From: Agrobacterium tumefaciens
GTDB lineage: Bacteria > Pseudomonadota > Alphaproteobacteria > Rhizobiales > Rhizobiaceae
Direction: 5' to 3'
Assembly: GCF_005221385.1 (NCBI RefSeq)
Contig: NZ_CP039903.1
Coordinates: 2,346,001 to 2,410,000, forward strand
DNA length: 64,000 nt
Shown piece by piece: positions 26,561 to 33,900 of this stretch. Position numbers and translations under genes: made by a program. Every line of letters begins with the position of its first letter. Positions within the stretch are counted from its first letter, which is position 1. A model generated the notes under the pieces. That model made no database searches, was not told where the DNA came from, and saw only the letters and a program-made list of their open reading frames with translations.

Positions 26561-26597
26561 ATTGATCATTATCAGGTCCCACGACCCGACAGAAATG

Positions 26598-26933
26598 TCA
26601 GCCAGGCTTCAGTCCAGGAAACCTCGACAGTGTCGGTGTCCAGCGCAGAATATGAACGCGCTTATAGACACCGTGAATGACAAATGGATCGGCATCGCTG
26701 AAGGCAATCATATCTTCAACGCAACGGGCTTCGGCAATGACGAGTGCGGCGGATGACCCGCCGTTTTCCGCCTGCAAGGGGCCGGATGCCAGAATCCTGA
26801 ACCCCAAGGGCGCGGTCTCCTCGCTGCGCAAATAGGCCTTGTGAGCGTCCATCTGCATCGTCCGCTGTTCCACGGCGGCGGGGTCGCTTTCGGCAAAACG
26901 CACATAAAGTCCTGTCTGGTTGCCGCCGCTCAT
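26598..26933 (-). CDS. graE: YciI-like protein, GraE
   Basis: Small cytoplasmic protein (111 aa) of the YciI/ferredoxin-like alpha-beta barrel group. Visible traits are DAHKAYLRSEE, ILASGPLQ and the acidic FSDADPFVIHGVYK, close to the YciI DADPF motif. It overlaps the end of the hydroxyquinol dioxygenase gene by four bases and lies in the graE position of the gamma-resorcylate cluster. Its role is not established as far as I know; it might act on a ring-cleavage product or as an accessory protein. Confidence 0.78.
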   Translation of the reverse strand: MSGGNQTGLYVRFAESDPAAVEQRTMQMDAHKAYLRSEETAPLGFRILASGPLQAENGGSSAALVIAEARCVEDMIAFSDADPFVIHGVYKRVHILRWTPTLSRFPGLKPG

Positions 26934-27820
26934 CGGGCCAGCACGAAGTCGTGGTTCACCGACCAGAACCAGTCGCCGATGAAACCCAGTTTCCGAGCCT
27001 TTTCCGCATCCTCCACCCGCTGGAAATCGGCCAGCAGGCTCTCCTTCACGCCGAACACCGCATCCGAACGGATATAGGGATCATCAGGATCGAAAATATG
27101 CGTGACGAGCGCGGTAAACCCTTCTGCCGAAACGATATAATGCAGATGCGCCGGCCGGTAGGGGTGGCGTCCCATGGCCCGCAGCAATCGCCCGACCGGG
27201 CCGTCATCCGGGATCGGATAATATTTCGGCTTCGTCGCCCGGAACCAGTAGCGCCCGTCCTCGCCGGTGACGAAAACACCCCGCAGATTGAAATCGGGCT
27301 GAATGCCCTTCTGCTGCACGTCGTAAAAACCTTCGTCATTGGCCTGCCAGACATCAATGCGCGCGCCGGCAACCGGTGCGCCTTCGGTATCGAGAATACG
27401 GCCGGTCACGACCATGTCCTCGCCCTTGCCATCGAGGCAGATATTGGCGCCCATCGGCATTTCCGGTGCGTCAGCCACATGGAAAGGCCCGAGAACGGTG
27501 GATTCCGACGCGCCGCTCGGCTTGCGGTGATTGATCGCGTCAACCAGCATGGAAACGCCGAGAATATCGGAAAACAGGATCCACTCCTGTCGCCATTCAT
27601 TGCAGATCTGGCCAACCTCGGTGAGAAAATGAATGGCCTTCATCCATTCTTCCTCGGTCGGCTCGATCTCTTTCACCGCCTCGTGCAGCTTGCGCGTCAC
27701 GACCGCCATGATCTCCTTCAGACGCGGATCGTCACAGTCGCGCATACGGGCAATCACGGTTTCAGCCGAACGCTCCTCAACGAAATAGCCGTCATCGCTG
27801 GTCATCTTCGTATCCGTCAT
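26930..27820 (-). CDS. graB: Hydroxyquinol 1,2-dioxygenase, GraB
   Basis: Intradiol ring-cleavage dioxygenase (296 aa) that opens hydroxyquinol (1,2,4-trihydroxybenzene) to maleylacetate with a non-haem Fe(III). The N-terminal helical dimerisation domain covers about residues 1-100. The iron ligands are expected to be the tyrosines in DEGFYDVQ and PKYYPIP and the histidines in RPAHLHYIV. Catechol dioxygenases are close relatives, but the neighbouring maleylacetate reductase argues for hydroxyquinol. It starts 12 bases behind graC. Confidence 0.9.
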   Translation of the reverse strand: MTDTKMTSDDGYFVEERSAETVIARMRDCDDPRLKEIMAVVTRKLHEAVKEIEPTEEEWMKAIHFLTEVGQICNEWRQEWILFSDILGVSMLVDAINHRKPSGASESTVLGPFHVADAPEMPMGANICLDGKGEDMVVTGRILDTEGAPVAGARIDVWQANDEGFYDVQQKGIQPDFNLRGVFVTGEDGRYWFRATKPKYYPIPDDGPVGRLLRAMGRHPYRPAHLHYIVSAEGFTALVTHIFDPDDPYIRSDAVFGVKESLLADFQRVEDAEKARKLGFIGDWFWSVNHDFVLAR

Positions 27821-27832
27821 GTCTTCCTCCCA

Positions 27833-28888
27833 TCACTCCGGCCGCGCGCCCTCAAAGGCGCGCTGCAACAGGTCGCGGATCGCGGTTTTTTCGATTGGCC
27901 GCGGGCACCAATAGGGATTTGCCGTCGCAAGCTCGGCCATGGGGTCGAGATCGCCAAGCTGCAGCCCAAGAGCGGCGAGGCTCGATGGCGCGCCAAGTCG
28001 GGCGGCAAAATCGAAAAGCCCGGCCCCGGCCTTGCCACCGACAAGTGCGGCAAGCGGCGCGAGCAGATCCGGCACCGCCTGTTCCACATAGGCGACGGTG
28101 TGCGGCAAAAGCACCGCGTGGGTTTCCGCATGTGGCAGATCGAGACTTCCACCCAGCGTGTGGCAAAGCTTGTGATGCAGCGACATGCCGACGGCGCCTA
28201 GCACCGTGCCGCACAGCCATGCGCCATAAAGTGCCGTTTCGCGCGCCGCGATATTCTTTGGCTCGGCCTTCACACGGGCAAGCGCTTCGACCATTGCCCG
28301 CAATCCCTCGACTGCCATCAGGCTGGCGATAGGGTTTCGGTCCTGGGCATAAAGCGCCTCGGCCGCATGGGCCATGGCGTTCAGCCCGCTCGTCATGCTG
28401 ATGGCCACAGGCAGCCCGAGCGTCAGTTCCGCATCATAGATCACCACTTCGGGCAGGATTTCCGGGCCGCGCATGGTGGTCTTAACCCCATTTTCCGTCT
28501 GGCCAAGTATGGGCGTCGCCTCGGAACCGGCATAGGTGGTCGGAATGACGATCTGCGCCGCATCGGTGCGCAACGCAATGGCCTTGCCGAGACCGGTGGT
28601 CGAGCCGCCGCCCAGCGCCACGACACAATCCGCATTGGCGGCGCGGTAGTCTTCGACCGCCCTTTTCGTCACCTCAACCGGCGTGTGCATGGCGGCCTCC
28701 GAGAAGACACCGACCGCAAGACGACCGAGCCGGGCGGCCAGCACTTCCGCATCACCCTTCTGCTGTGGTGTGGAGAGCACCAGCGCCCGCGACAGGCCAA
28801 GGCGGCGGATCTCCTCCGCCACCCCCACTGAGCTGCCCACGCCGAAAACGATGCGGGCCGGCGCTGCCATGTAGACGAAGGGCTGCAT
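27833..28888 (-). CDS. graC: Maleylacetate reductase, GraC
   Basis: Iron-containing-alcohol-dehydrogenase-fold enzyme (351 aa) reducing maleylacetate to 3-oxoadipate with NAD(P)H, the last dedicated step before the beta-ketoadipate route. The nucleotide-binding GGGSTTGLGKAIAL near residue 95, VIPTTYAGSEATPI near 115 and MSLHHKLCHTLGG near 235 (metal-site histidines) are typical of the maleylacetate reductase branch. It lies three bases after graF, tightly within the operon. Confidence 0.92.
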   Translation of the reverse strand: MQPFVYMAAPARIVFGVGSSVGVAEEIRRLGLSRALVLSTPQQKGDAEVLAARLGRLAVGVFSEAAMHTPVEVTKRAVEDYRAANADCVVALGGGSTTGLGKAIALRTDAAQIVIPTTYAGSEATPILGQTENGVKTTMRGPEILPEVVIYDAELTLGLPVAISMTSGLNAMAHAAEALYAQDRNPIASLMAVEGLRAMVEALARVKAEPKNIAARETALYGAWLCGTVLGAVGMSLHHKLCHTLGGSLDLPHAETHAVLLPHTVAYVEQAVPDLLAPLAALVGGKAGAGLFDFAARLGAPSSLAALGLQLGDLDPMAELATANPYWCPRPIEKTAIRDLLQRAFEGARPE

Positions 28889-28891
28889 GGC

Positions 28892-29875
28892 TCAGGCCCC
28901 GTCGAGCTTGAACAGGCGGCGCGCATTGGTGCGGCCGATCTTCACCCGGTCGGCTTCCGCGATGCTCGTGGCGTTGAACCAGTCCGACGCATGGTCGATG
29001 TTTTCAAACGGCCAGTCGGTGGAAAACAGGATGCGGTCGGCCCCAACCTCAAGAATTGCGTCGATCAAGGTCTGAGTCCGGAAATTACCCGAGGTGGTGA
29101 TGTGGAAATTCTCGTTGAAATAATCCACGAAACGGCGCTTGGCCGGATAGCGCGGCGGCAGCTTCACCCAGGCATTGCGGTGGTCGATACGCCACATCAT
29201 GTAGGGCAGCCCCTCGCCCATATGACCGAGAATGATGTTGAGGCGCGGATGTTCGTCAAACAGGCCCGACGCCATGAGGCGCAGTGCGTGTACCGCCGTT
29301 TCCTGCGCAAAGGCCCATGTGGGGCCAAGCAGCCAGGGATGGCCGTCATAGATGCGCGAATCCTGCGGCAGCGGATTGCGCGGATGCAGGTAGAACGGCA
29401 CGCCCAGCTTCTCGACCTCTCCCCAGAACGGACGATATTGCGGCAGGTCGTAATAAAGCGGCGTCTGGCCGTCACCCTCCTGGCTGAAACCATTGACGAG
29501 CGCGCCGACGAAACCGAGGTCGTTGACGCAGCGCCGAAGTTCCTCGGTCGCCGCATCCGGGTCCTGCAAAGGCAGGGCGGCGAAGCCAAGGAAACGATCC
29601 GGCCGCTTGGCGCATTCTTCGGCAAGCACGTCATTGGCGCGCCGCGCAATCTCGATCGCCTTCTTTTTATCGGGAATAGCCTGCACAGCCGGCGCATTCA
29701 GCGACAGGATCATGGTTTCGATACCATGCGCATCCATCAGCTTCAGGCGCGTATCCTGAATGTCGAGCAGGCGGTGTTGCAGCTCCTTCCAGTAATCGCC
29801 GGGTACGAAACCGGCCGAATCCTGAAGTGTTTCAGGAATTGCGAAATGCTCCTCGAGAGCGACCTTGCCTTGCAT
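28892..29875 (-). CDS. graF: Gamma-resorcylate decarboxylase, GraF
   Basis: Amidohydrolase-superfamily non-oxidative decarboxylase (327 aa) converting 2,6-dihydroxybenzoate to resorcinol. I recognise it as nearly identical to the enzyme of Rhizobium sp. MTP-10005. Metal and catalytic residues are all in register: Glu8 and His10 (LEEHFAIP), His164 (FYLHPRNP), His218 (LGHMGEG) and Asp287 (FSTDWPFEN). The start at 29875 has a GGAGGAAA ribosome site and gives the known length; an in-frame start at 29902 is unlikely. It defines the pathway of the whole cluster. Confidence 0.95.
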   Translation of the reverse strand: MQGKVALEEHFAIPETLQDSAGFVPGDYWKELQHRLLDIQDTRLKLMDAHGIETMILSLNAPAVQAIPDKKKAIEIARRANDVLAEECAKRPDRFLGFAALPLQDPDAATEELRRCVNDLGFVGALVNGFSQEGDGQTPLYYDLPQYRPFWGEVEKLGVPFYLHPRNPLPQDSRIYDGHPWLLGPTWAFAQETAVHALRLMASGLFDEHPRLNIILGHMGEGLPYMMWRIDHRNAWVKLPPRYPAKRRFVDYFNENFHITTSGNFRTQTLIDAILEVGADRILFSTDWPFENIDHASDWFNATSIAEADRVKIGRTNARRLFKLDGA

Positions 29876-29933
29876 GTTGTTTCCTCCGAAATCGCTGTTC
29901 ATGTGCCGCCGGCCAGACGTTCCATACCGGCGG

Positions 29934-31163
29934 TCAATATTGGCCCTTGGGTTCCAGCCCGAGCATGCTCTGGCCGATCATGGTTCCCACGGCATCCCAG
30001 TTCATGCTGATGTGGCGGCCAACCGCATTGGCATCGCGCCAGGCCCGCTGTACGGGATTGGCAAGATCAAGCCCGACGCCGCCGGTGGAGTCGTTCAGCG
30101 CCTGCACGGCGCGTAGTGCCAGAGACACCGCAAAGGCCTGCCCACGACGGCTCAAAAGGCGGTCATCCACCGTGAATTCCGCCCGGCCTTCGATCCGGGC
30201 CTGTGCCAGCACCTGTGAACGGACAACATCGCGCAGCAGGATTTCGCAGGCGGCGTCGACGCTCGCCGCCGCTTCGGCAACGCGCAGCTGAATGGTCGGA
30301 AATTCCGCCATACGGTTATTGCCACCGGCCACCGCACCCCGTGTCACCCGGCCGCCGACATGATCGACATAAGCGGCAAGCGCGCCCTTGGCCGCGCCGA
30401 CGCCGGCCGCCGCAAGACAGGAAGGAATGCCGGTCAAAAGCGGCATGTTGAACAGGCCTTCCTCGGCATAATATTGCCCGCCGGGCGTCTTGCCGCTGGT
30501 GGCATCCGGAAAGGTGAGAACCCGATGTTTGGGAACGAAGACATCATCGAGAACCAGTGTCTTGGAGCCCGTGCCGGCCAGCCCCACCACATGCCAGGTG
30601 TCTTCAATGACATAGTCGCTGGCGGGAACGAGAAGGAACGCGGGAACCGGCCTGCCCTCACCCTGCGGCGGCAGAATGGCGGCACAGAGAGACCATTGCG
30701 CATTTTCGCAACCCGAGGCGAAGGCCCATTTGCCGCTGAGGCGATAACCGCCTTCAGCCACATCAGCCATTTTCACCGGGGCGTAGGAACCACACAGCAG
30801 CGCGTCAGGGTTTTCACCCCAGACATCGGCCTGCGCCTCTTCCGGAAACATCGCAAGCAGCCATTGATGCGCGGAAAGCAGACCGGCAACCCAGCCGGTT
30901 GACGCACAGGCGGCCGAAAGCTCGATATTGGCCTCGACCAGTTCAGCGAATTCACCGCCCTTTCCTCCGAAGGCGCTGGGTTTGACGATATCGAAATAAC
31001 CGATACCACGCAGCGCCTCGATATGGCTGGCGGGCACGCGTCGCGCCTCTTCCGTCTGGCGGGCGCTCGCCCGGAAAAGATCGGCTATCTCGGCAACGCG
31101 ACCCGTCAGGCGGACACGCGGGGTCGTCTGCGCCGGCTGTGGCGCATGGCTCATATCGTTCAT
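29934..31163 (-). CDS. graA: Resorcinol hydroxylase, oxygenase component (GraA)
   Basis: Two-component flavin monooxygenase, large subunit (409 aa) with acyl-CoA-dehydrogenase fold, as in HpaB/HsaA-type group D enzymes. It hydroxylates resorcinol to hydroxyquinol using reduced flavin from a separate reductase. N-terminal helical domain (about 20-130), beta domain with YRLSGKWAFASGCENAQW near 135, and C-terminal helical bundle are recognisable. An AAGGAG site precedes the ATG at 31163. The flavin reductase gene lies 51 bases upstream. The A/D naming follows my memory of the graRDAFCBEK order. Confidence 0.85.
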   Translation of the reverse strand: MNDMSHAPQPAQTTPRVRLTGRVAEIADLFRASARQTEEARRVPASHIEALRGIGYFDIVKPSAFGGKGGEFAELVEANIELSAACASTGWVAGLLSAHQWLLAMFPEEAQADVWGENPDALLCGSYAPVKMADVAEGGYRLSGKWAFASGCENAQWSLCAAILPPQGEGRPVPAFLLVPASDYVIEDTWHVVGLAGTGSKTLVLDDVFVPKHRVLTFPDATSGKTPGGQYYAEEGLFNMPLLTGIPSCLAAAGVGAAKGALAAYVDHVGGRVTRGAVAGGNNRMAEFPTIQLRVAEAAASVDAACEILLRDVVRSQVLAQARIEGRAEFTVDDRLLSRRGQAFAVSLALRAVQALNDSTGGVGLDLANPVQRAWRDANAVGRHISMNWDAVGTMIGQSMLGLEPKGQY

Positions 31164-31214
31164 GATTGTCTCCTTCCGGAAGTGAGTTGGCCGGGAATTA
31201 TCTGGCCGGAAATA

Positions 31215-31754
31215 TCAGGCCGGCAAGCCAGCCGGACTTGCGGCGCAATATTGGGCATTTTCGTAAAGCAGCGGCCGTGTTGTCTCGCTGACATCAGCCG
31301 AAACCACCTGCCCGATGAACACGGTATGCGTTCCATAGGGCATCGCCGCCACCCGGCGGCAGGCGATGGCCGCATGGGCCGTGGGCAAATAAAGGACGCC
31401 GTTTTCGTGGCGCTGCCAGTCACCATTACCGAAGCGCTCCTCCGGCGACACCTTGCCGCTGAAGGCATCCGAGAGCGCGGTCTGATCCTGTGTCAGCACG
31501 TTGACGATGAAATCCGGCCGGCACAGCAGCAATTCATGCAGCAAGGTGCGGTTGTTCAAGCAAACCAGAAGAGAGGGCGGCTCCATCGAGACCGAAGTGA
31601 CAGCGGTCACGGTCATGCCGTGATCACGCTGATCGCCGGAAGCACAGGCAGTAATAACCGTCACGGTTGCCGGAAAACGGCGCATCGTCGTGCGAAAAGT
31701 CTGGCCGACGCCTTCCGGTGCAAGGTTGCTCAGGCCGAACAGTGCTGATGTCAT
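31215..31754 (-). CDS. graD: Flavin reductase, resorcinol hydroxylase small component (GraD)
   Basis: NAD(P)H:flavin oxidoreductase of the flavin-reductase-like (HpaC) family, 179 aa, supplying reduced flavin to the oxygenase encoded next. Family motifs are FRTTMRRFPATVTVIT at the N-terminus, the conserved GMTVTAVTSVSMEPPSLLVC (about 46-65) and the histidine in GTHTVFIGQV near 150. A GGGAGG ribosome site precedes the ATG at 31754. It is the first gene of the minus-strand gra operon, divergent from graR across 206 bases holding an operator-like palindrome. Confidence 0.88.
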   Translation of the reverse strand: MTSALFGLSNLAPEGVGQTFRTTMRRFPATVTVITACASGDQRDHGMTVTAVTSVSMEPPSLLVCLNNRTLLHELLLCRPDFIVNVLTQDQTALSDAFSGKVSPEERFGNGDWQRHENGVLYLPTAHAAIACRRVAAMPYGTHTVFIGQVVSADVSETTRPLLYENAQYCAASPAGLPA

Positions 31755-31796
31755 GAGATCCTCCCAAATCCTGCATTCCTATTTATTTGCGTTTGC

Positions 31797-31818
31797 AACA
31801 TTTGTCAATGCAAATGTT
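31797..31818. promoter_or_regulatory. Palindrome in the graR-graD intergenic region, probable operator
   Basis: AACATTTG and CAAATGTT form a perfect dyad around TCAATG, overlapped by a second dyad TTTGCA...TGCAAA (31792-31814). It is about 43 bases before the graD start and shares the GCAAATG/TTTGCAA core with the palindrome before graK. Confidence 0.7.
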
Positions 31819-31960
31819 TTTTGTCATTTCAGGCAACGAGACAGCCTCGCATTCCCCGGTCTTCTGGAGCGAAGCTATTGAAACGGATGAATTGTGCCGG
31901 TACAGCCGATAGGCACACATCAGCATCTGCGCAGATGGTTCTCAAACGGGGATTTGCTTC

Positions 31961-32392
31961 GTGTCTTATCAGTTCACCGACTCGGTACCCTACCTGCTCA
32001 ACTGGGTGGGCGTTCGGCTTGGCGAGCGTTTTTCCCTGCGACTGGCCTCCTATGACATCACTCTGCCGATGTATCGCGTACTGGCGACACTGAGACAGCA
32101 GGAGAGCAAGACGCTGACCGAGCTTTCGGACATGGTGTCGGTGGAGATTTCCACGCTGTCCCGGCTGGTGGGGCTGATGGTCCGGCGCAACCTCGTCAGC
32201 CGCGAGCGACCGGCCGACAATGCCCGCATCGTGCGCATCACGCTGACGGCAAAAGGCAAGGAATTGGCTGACGAACTGATGCCCATCGCGGCCATGTTCG
32301 AAAAAACCGCGATCGAGGGTCTCGATCCCAATGAGGTAAAACTTTTCAAAAGCATCCTGCGGCATATCGGCCGCAATATTGCCGGCCTCTGA
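31961..32392 (+). CDS. graR: MarR-family regulator, GraR
   Basis: Winged-helix regulator (143 aa), presumably the repressor of the gamma-resorcylate operon that is released by the substrate. The MarR core is clear: LTELSDMVSVEISTLSRLV (recognition region, about 51-69), then GLMVRRNLVSRERPADNAR (wing) and ITLTAKGKEL. It starts with GTG at 31961 after a weak GGGG ribosome site. Divergent placement next to graD is the usual layout for a local MarR repressor. Confidence 0.88.
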   Translation: MSYQFTDSVPYLLNWVGVRLGERFSLRLASYDITLPMYRVLATLRQQESKTLTELSDMVSVEISTLSRLVGLMVRRNLVSRERPADNARIVRITLTAKGKELADELMPIAAMFEKTAIEGLDPNEVKLFKSILRHIGRNIAGL

Positions 32393-32491
32393 CACCCGCT
32401 CCCCGCTCGCCTTACGATCTTTACGTGCAATGTACTTGCAATGACCGGTTCCTATCCCTGCGAAAATCCACCGCAGCTGAAAGGAATTCCC

Positions 32492-32881
32492 ATGTCCGAC
32501 AGATCGTCATTTGCAGTCCCGGCAGCGATCATCCTCATCGCCGCCGTATCGGCCGTGCTCACCGCCTGCGCCTCGACGGTCATGAAAGGCTATATTGGCG
32601 CGCCTATCACCAGCGTTATGCTGGACTACGGACCGCCGGACAATATTTACAGCATGGGTCCTGGCCAGCAGGCTTACCAGTGGCGGAAGAACAAGACACA
32701 GGTCGTTGCCGGATCATCCAGCGGTGAAGTGCGGTCGACCCGGCATGGCGAGCGTTACGAAGTATCGGAGACGCCGGGTTATGTCGAACGCATCAATTGT
32801 TTCTATACATTCTACACCCGCAGTTCCGGGAGCGAATGGTATGTGACGAGCTTCCGGCAGCCTTCGCTCGAATGCGAATGA
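32492..32881 (+). CDS. Small putative lipoprotein, unknown function
   Basis: Protein of 129 aa with a lipoprotein signal: a hydrophobic stretch AAIILIAAVSAVLTAC whose final cysteine would be lipidated. The start at 32492 follows AAAGGAA; the open frame extends 17 codons upstream but destroys the signal peptide layout. The mature part contains the MKGYIGAPITSVMLDYGPPD segment seen in small rhizobial lipoproteins, and two late cysteines (NCFYTF, SLECE). No function can be given. Confidence 0.78.
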   Translation: MSDRSSFAVPAAIILIAAVSAVLTACASTVMKGYIGAPITSVMLDYGPPDNIYSMGPGQQAYQWRKNKTQVVAGSSSGEVRSTRHGERYEVSETPGYVERINCFYTFYTRSSGSEWYVTSFRQPSLECE

Positions 32882-32937
32882 TGGTTTCGGGATTTCATAT
32901 CCCCCGGCCCTGCCCGTTTCGCGCCATGCATTGTTTT

Positions 32938-32974
32938 ACCGCCGCTCCCAAGCTGAAAGCGGCGGTATTCTTTT
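32938..32974. terminator. Bidirectional terminator
   Basis: Nine-base stem ACCGCCGCT/AGCGGCGGT (32938-32966) followed on the plus strand by ATTCTTTTG, and on the minus strand by a T-rich reverse side. It separates the converging lipoprotein and outer-membrane protein genes. Confidence 0.65.
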
Positions 32975-33007
32975 GAAATCTCCCTGGAATCAGTCATCGG
33001 ATCGGTC

Positions 33008-33634
33008 TCAGAAACGATAGTTCAGGCCGGCTTTGATGACATGATCGGTCACATCGGTTTTTGACCGCCCGCTGGAAGTCGTCGTGCTGACATTTCCGGT
33101 GCTCACATAATTATACTCAAACTTGGCCGACAGACCGCCGCCAAAGCTCTGTTCCAGACCTGCTCCCAGCAGATAACCCTGTTTCCAGCCATCGGGACCG
33201 TTAACGCCATTCGTATCCTTGAATTTCGTCGTGGTCAGGCCGGCTGTGCCGTAAACGAGGGTGCGGTCGAGCGCGACACCGGCCTTCAGCTTGGCTGCAC
33301 CCCGGAAGCGCTCTCTCAACCGGCCGTTCGGCACGCGTGCTTCATTTCCAAGATAGGAACCTTCCAGTTCCGCACCGACAACACCGGAGCCGAACTGGAA
33401 ATTATAGCCGGCCTGTACACCACCCGTCAGACCCCGGCCGCTCGCCAGCGGATTGAATTTTGGGGAGGCGATGCCGCCATGAGCACCGACATAAGCCCCG
33501 CCCCAGGAAAAGGCCGGCGGATTGGCATAGTCGTATTGCTGCGCGTTATAGTTGGTAAGATCAGCCGAATAGGCACTGGTTGCCACCATGACGGCAGCCG
33601 TTACGGTGACAAGCGATTTTGCGATGAACGACAT
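33008..33634 (-). CDS. Outer-membrane beta-barrel protein (Omp25/RopB-like)
   Basis: Small outer-membrane porin-like protein (208 aa). The start at 33634 gives the signal peptide MSFIAKSLVTVTAAVMVATSA; ten upstream in-frame codons are rejected. The mature protein begins AFSWGGAYVGAHGG and shows alternating strands with GLTGGVQAGYNFQFG and YGTAGLTTTKF, ending in aromatic Phe (AGLNYRF), the usual outer-membrane assembly signal. This is the eight-stranded Omp25/Omp31 group of Rhizobiales. Its promoter region holds an 11-base-arm palindrome. Confidence 0.88.
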   Translation of the reverse strand: MSFIAKSLVTVTAAVMVATSAYSADLTNYNAQQYDYANPPAFSWGGAYVGAHGGIASPKFNPLASGRGLTGGVQAGYNFQFGSGVVGAELEGSYLGNEARVPNGRLRERFRGAAKLKAGVALDRTLVYGTAGLTTTKFKDTNGVNGPDGWKQGYLLGAGLEQSFGGGLSAKFEYNYVSTGNVSTTTSSGRSKTDVTDHVIKAGLNYRF

Positions 33635-33836
33635 GAATGACTCCAGGTGAAACCGATGCGCCATGCTTTGACGGCTGCAGGGTTTCCGTTCGCGTTGAAG
33701 AACCGGAAACCGGCTCCCGTTGATCTCCTGTGCGGATGGGCTCAGCAGATACGGACATTTTCCCCACGAGAATTACGTCTGGATTGCATGAAACGAATTT
33801 GTTGAAAAATAATTCAGTAATTTAATATAGTTAAAT

Positions 33837-33867
33837 GAAATTCCTTAACTGAATTGTAAGGAATTTC
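33837..33867. promoter_or_regulatory. 31-base palindrome between the beta-barrel and histidine kinase genes
   Basis: Perfect 11-base arms GAAATTCCTTA (33837-33847) and TAAGGAATTTC (33857-33867) around nine bases, in an AT-rich 236-base spacer with no gene. It may be an operator for the outer-membrane gene about 200 bases downstream, or the terminator of the kinase gene that ends 34 bases upstream on the same strand. Confidence 0.5.
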
Positions 33868-33900
33868 CCCATGCCGGCGCAGCCTGATGCCTGATATTTT

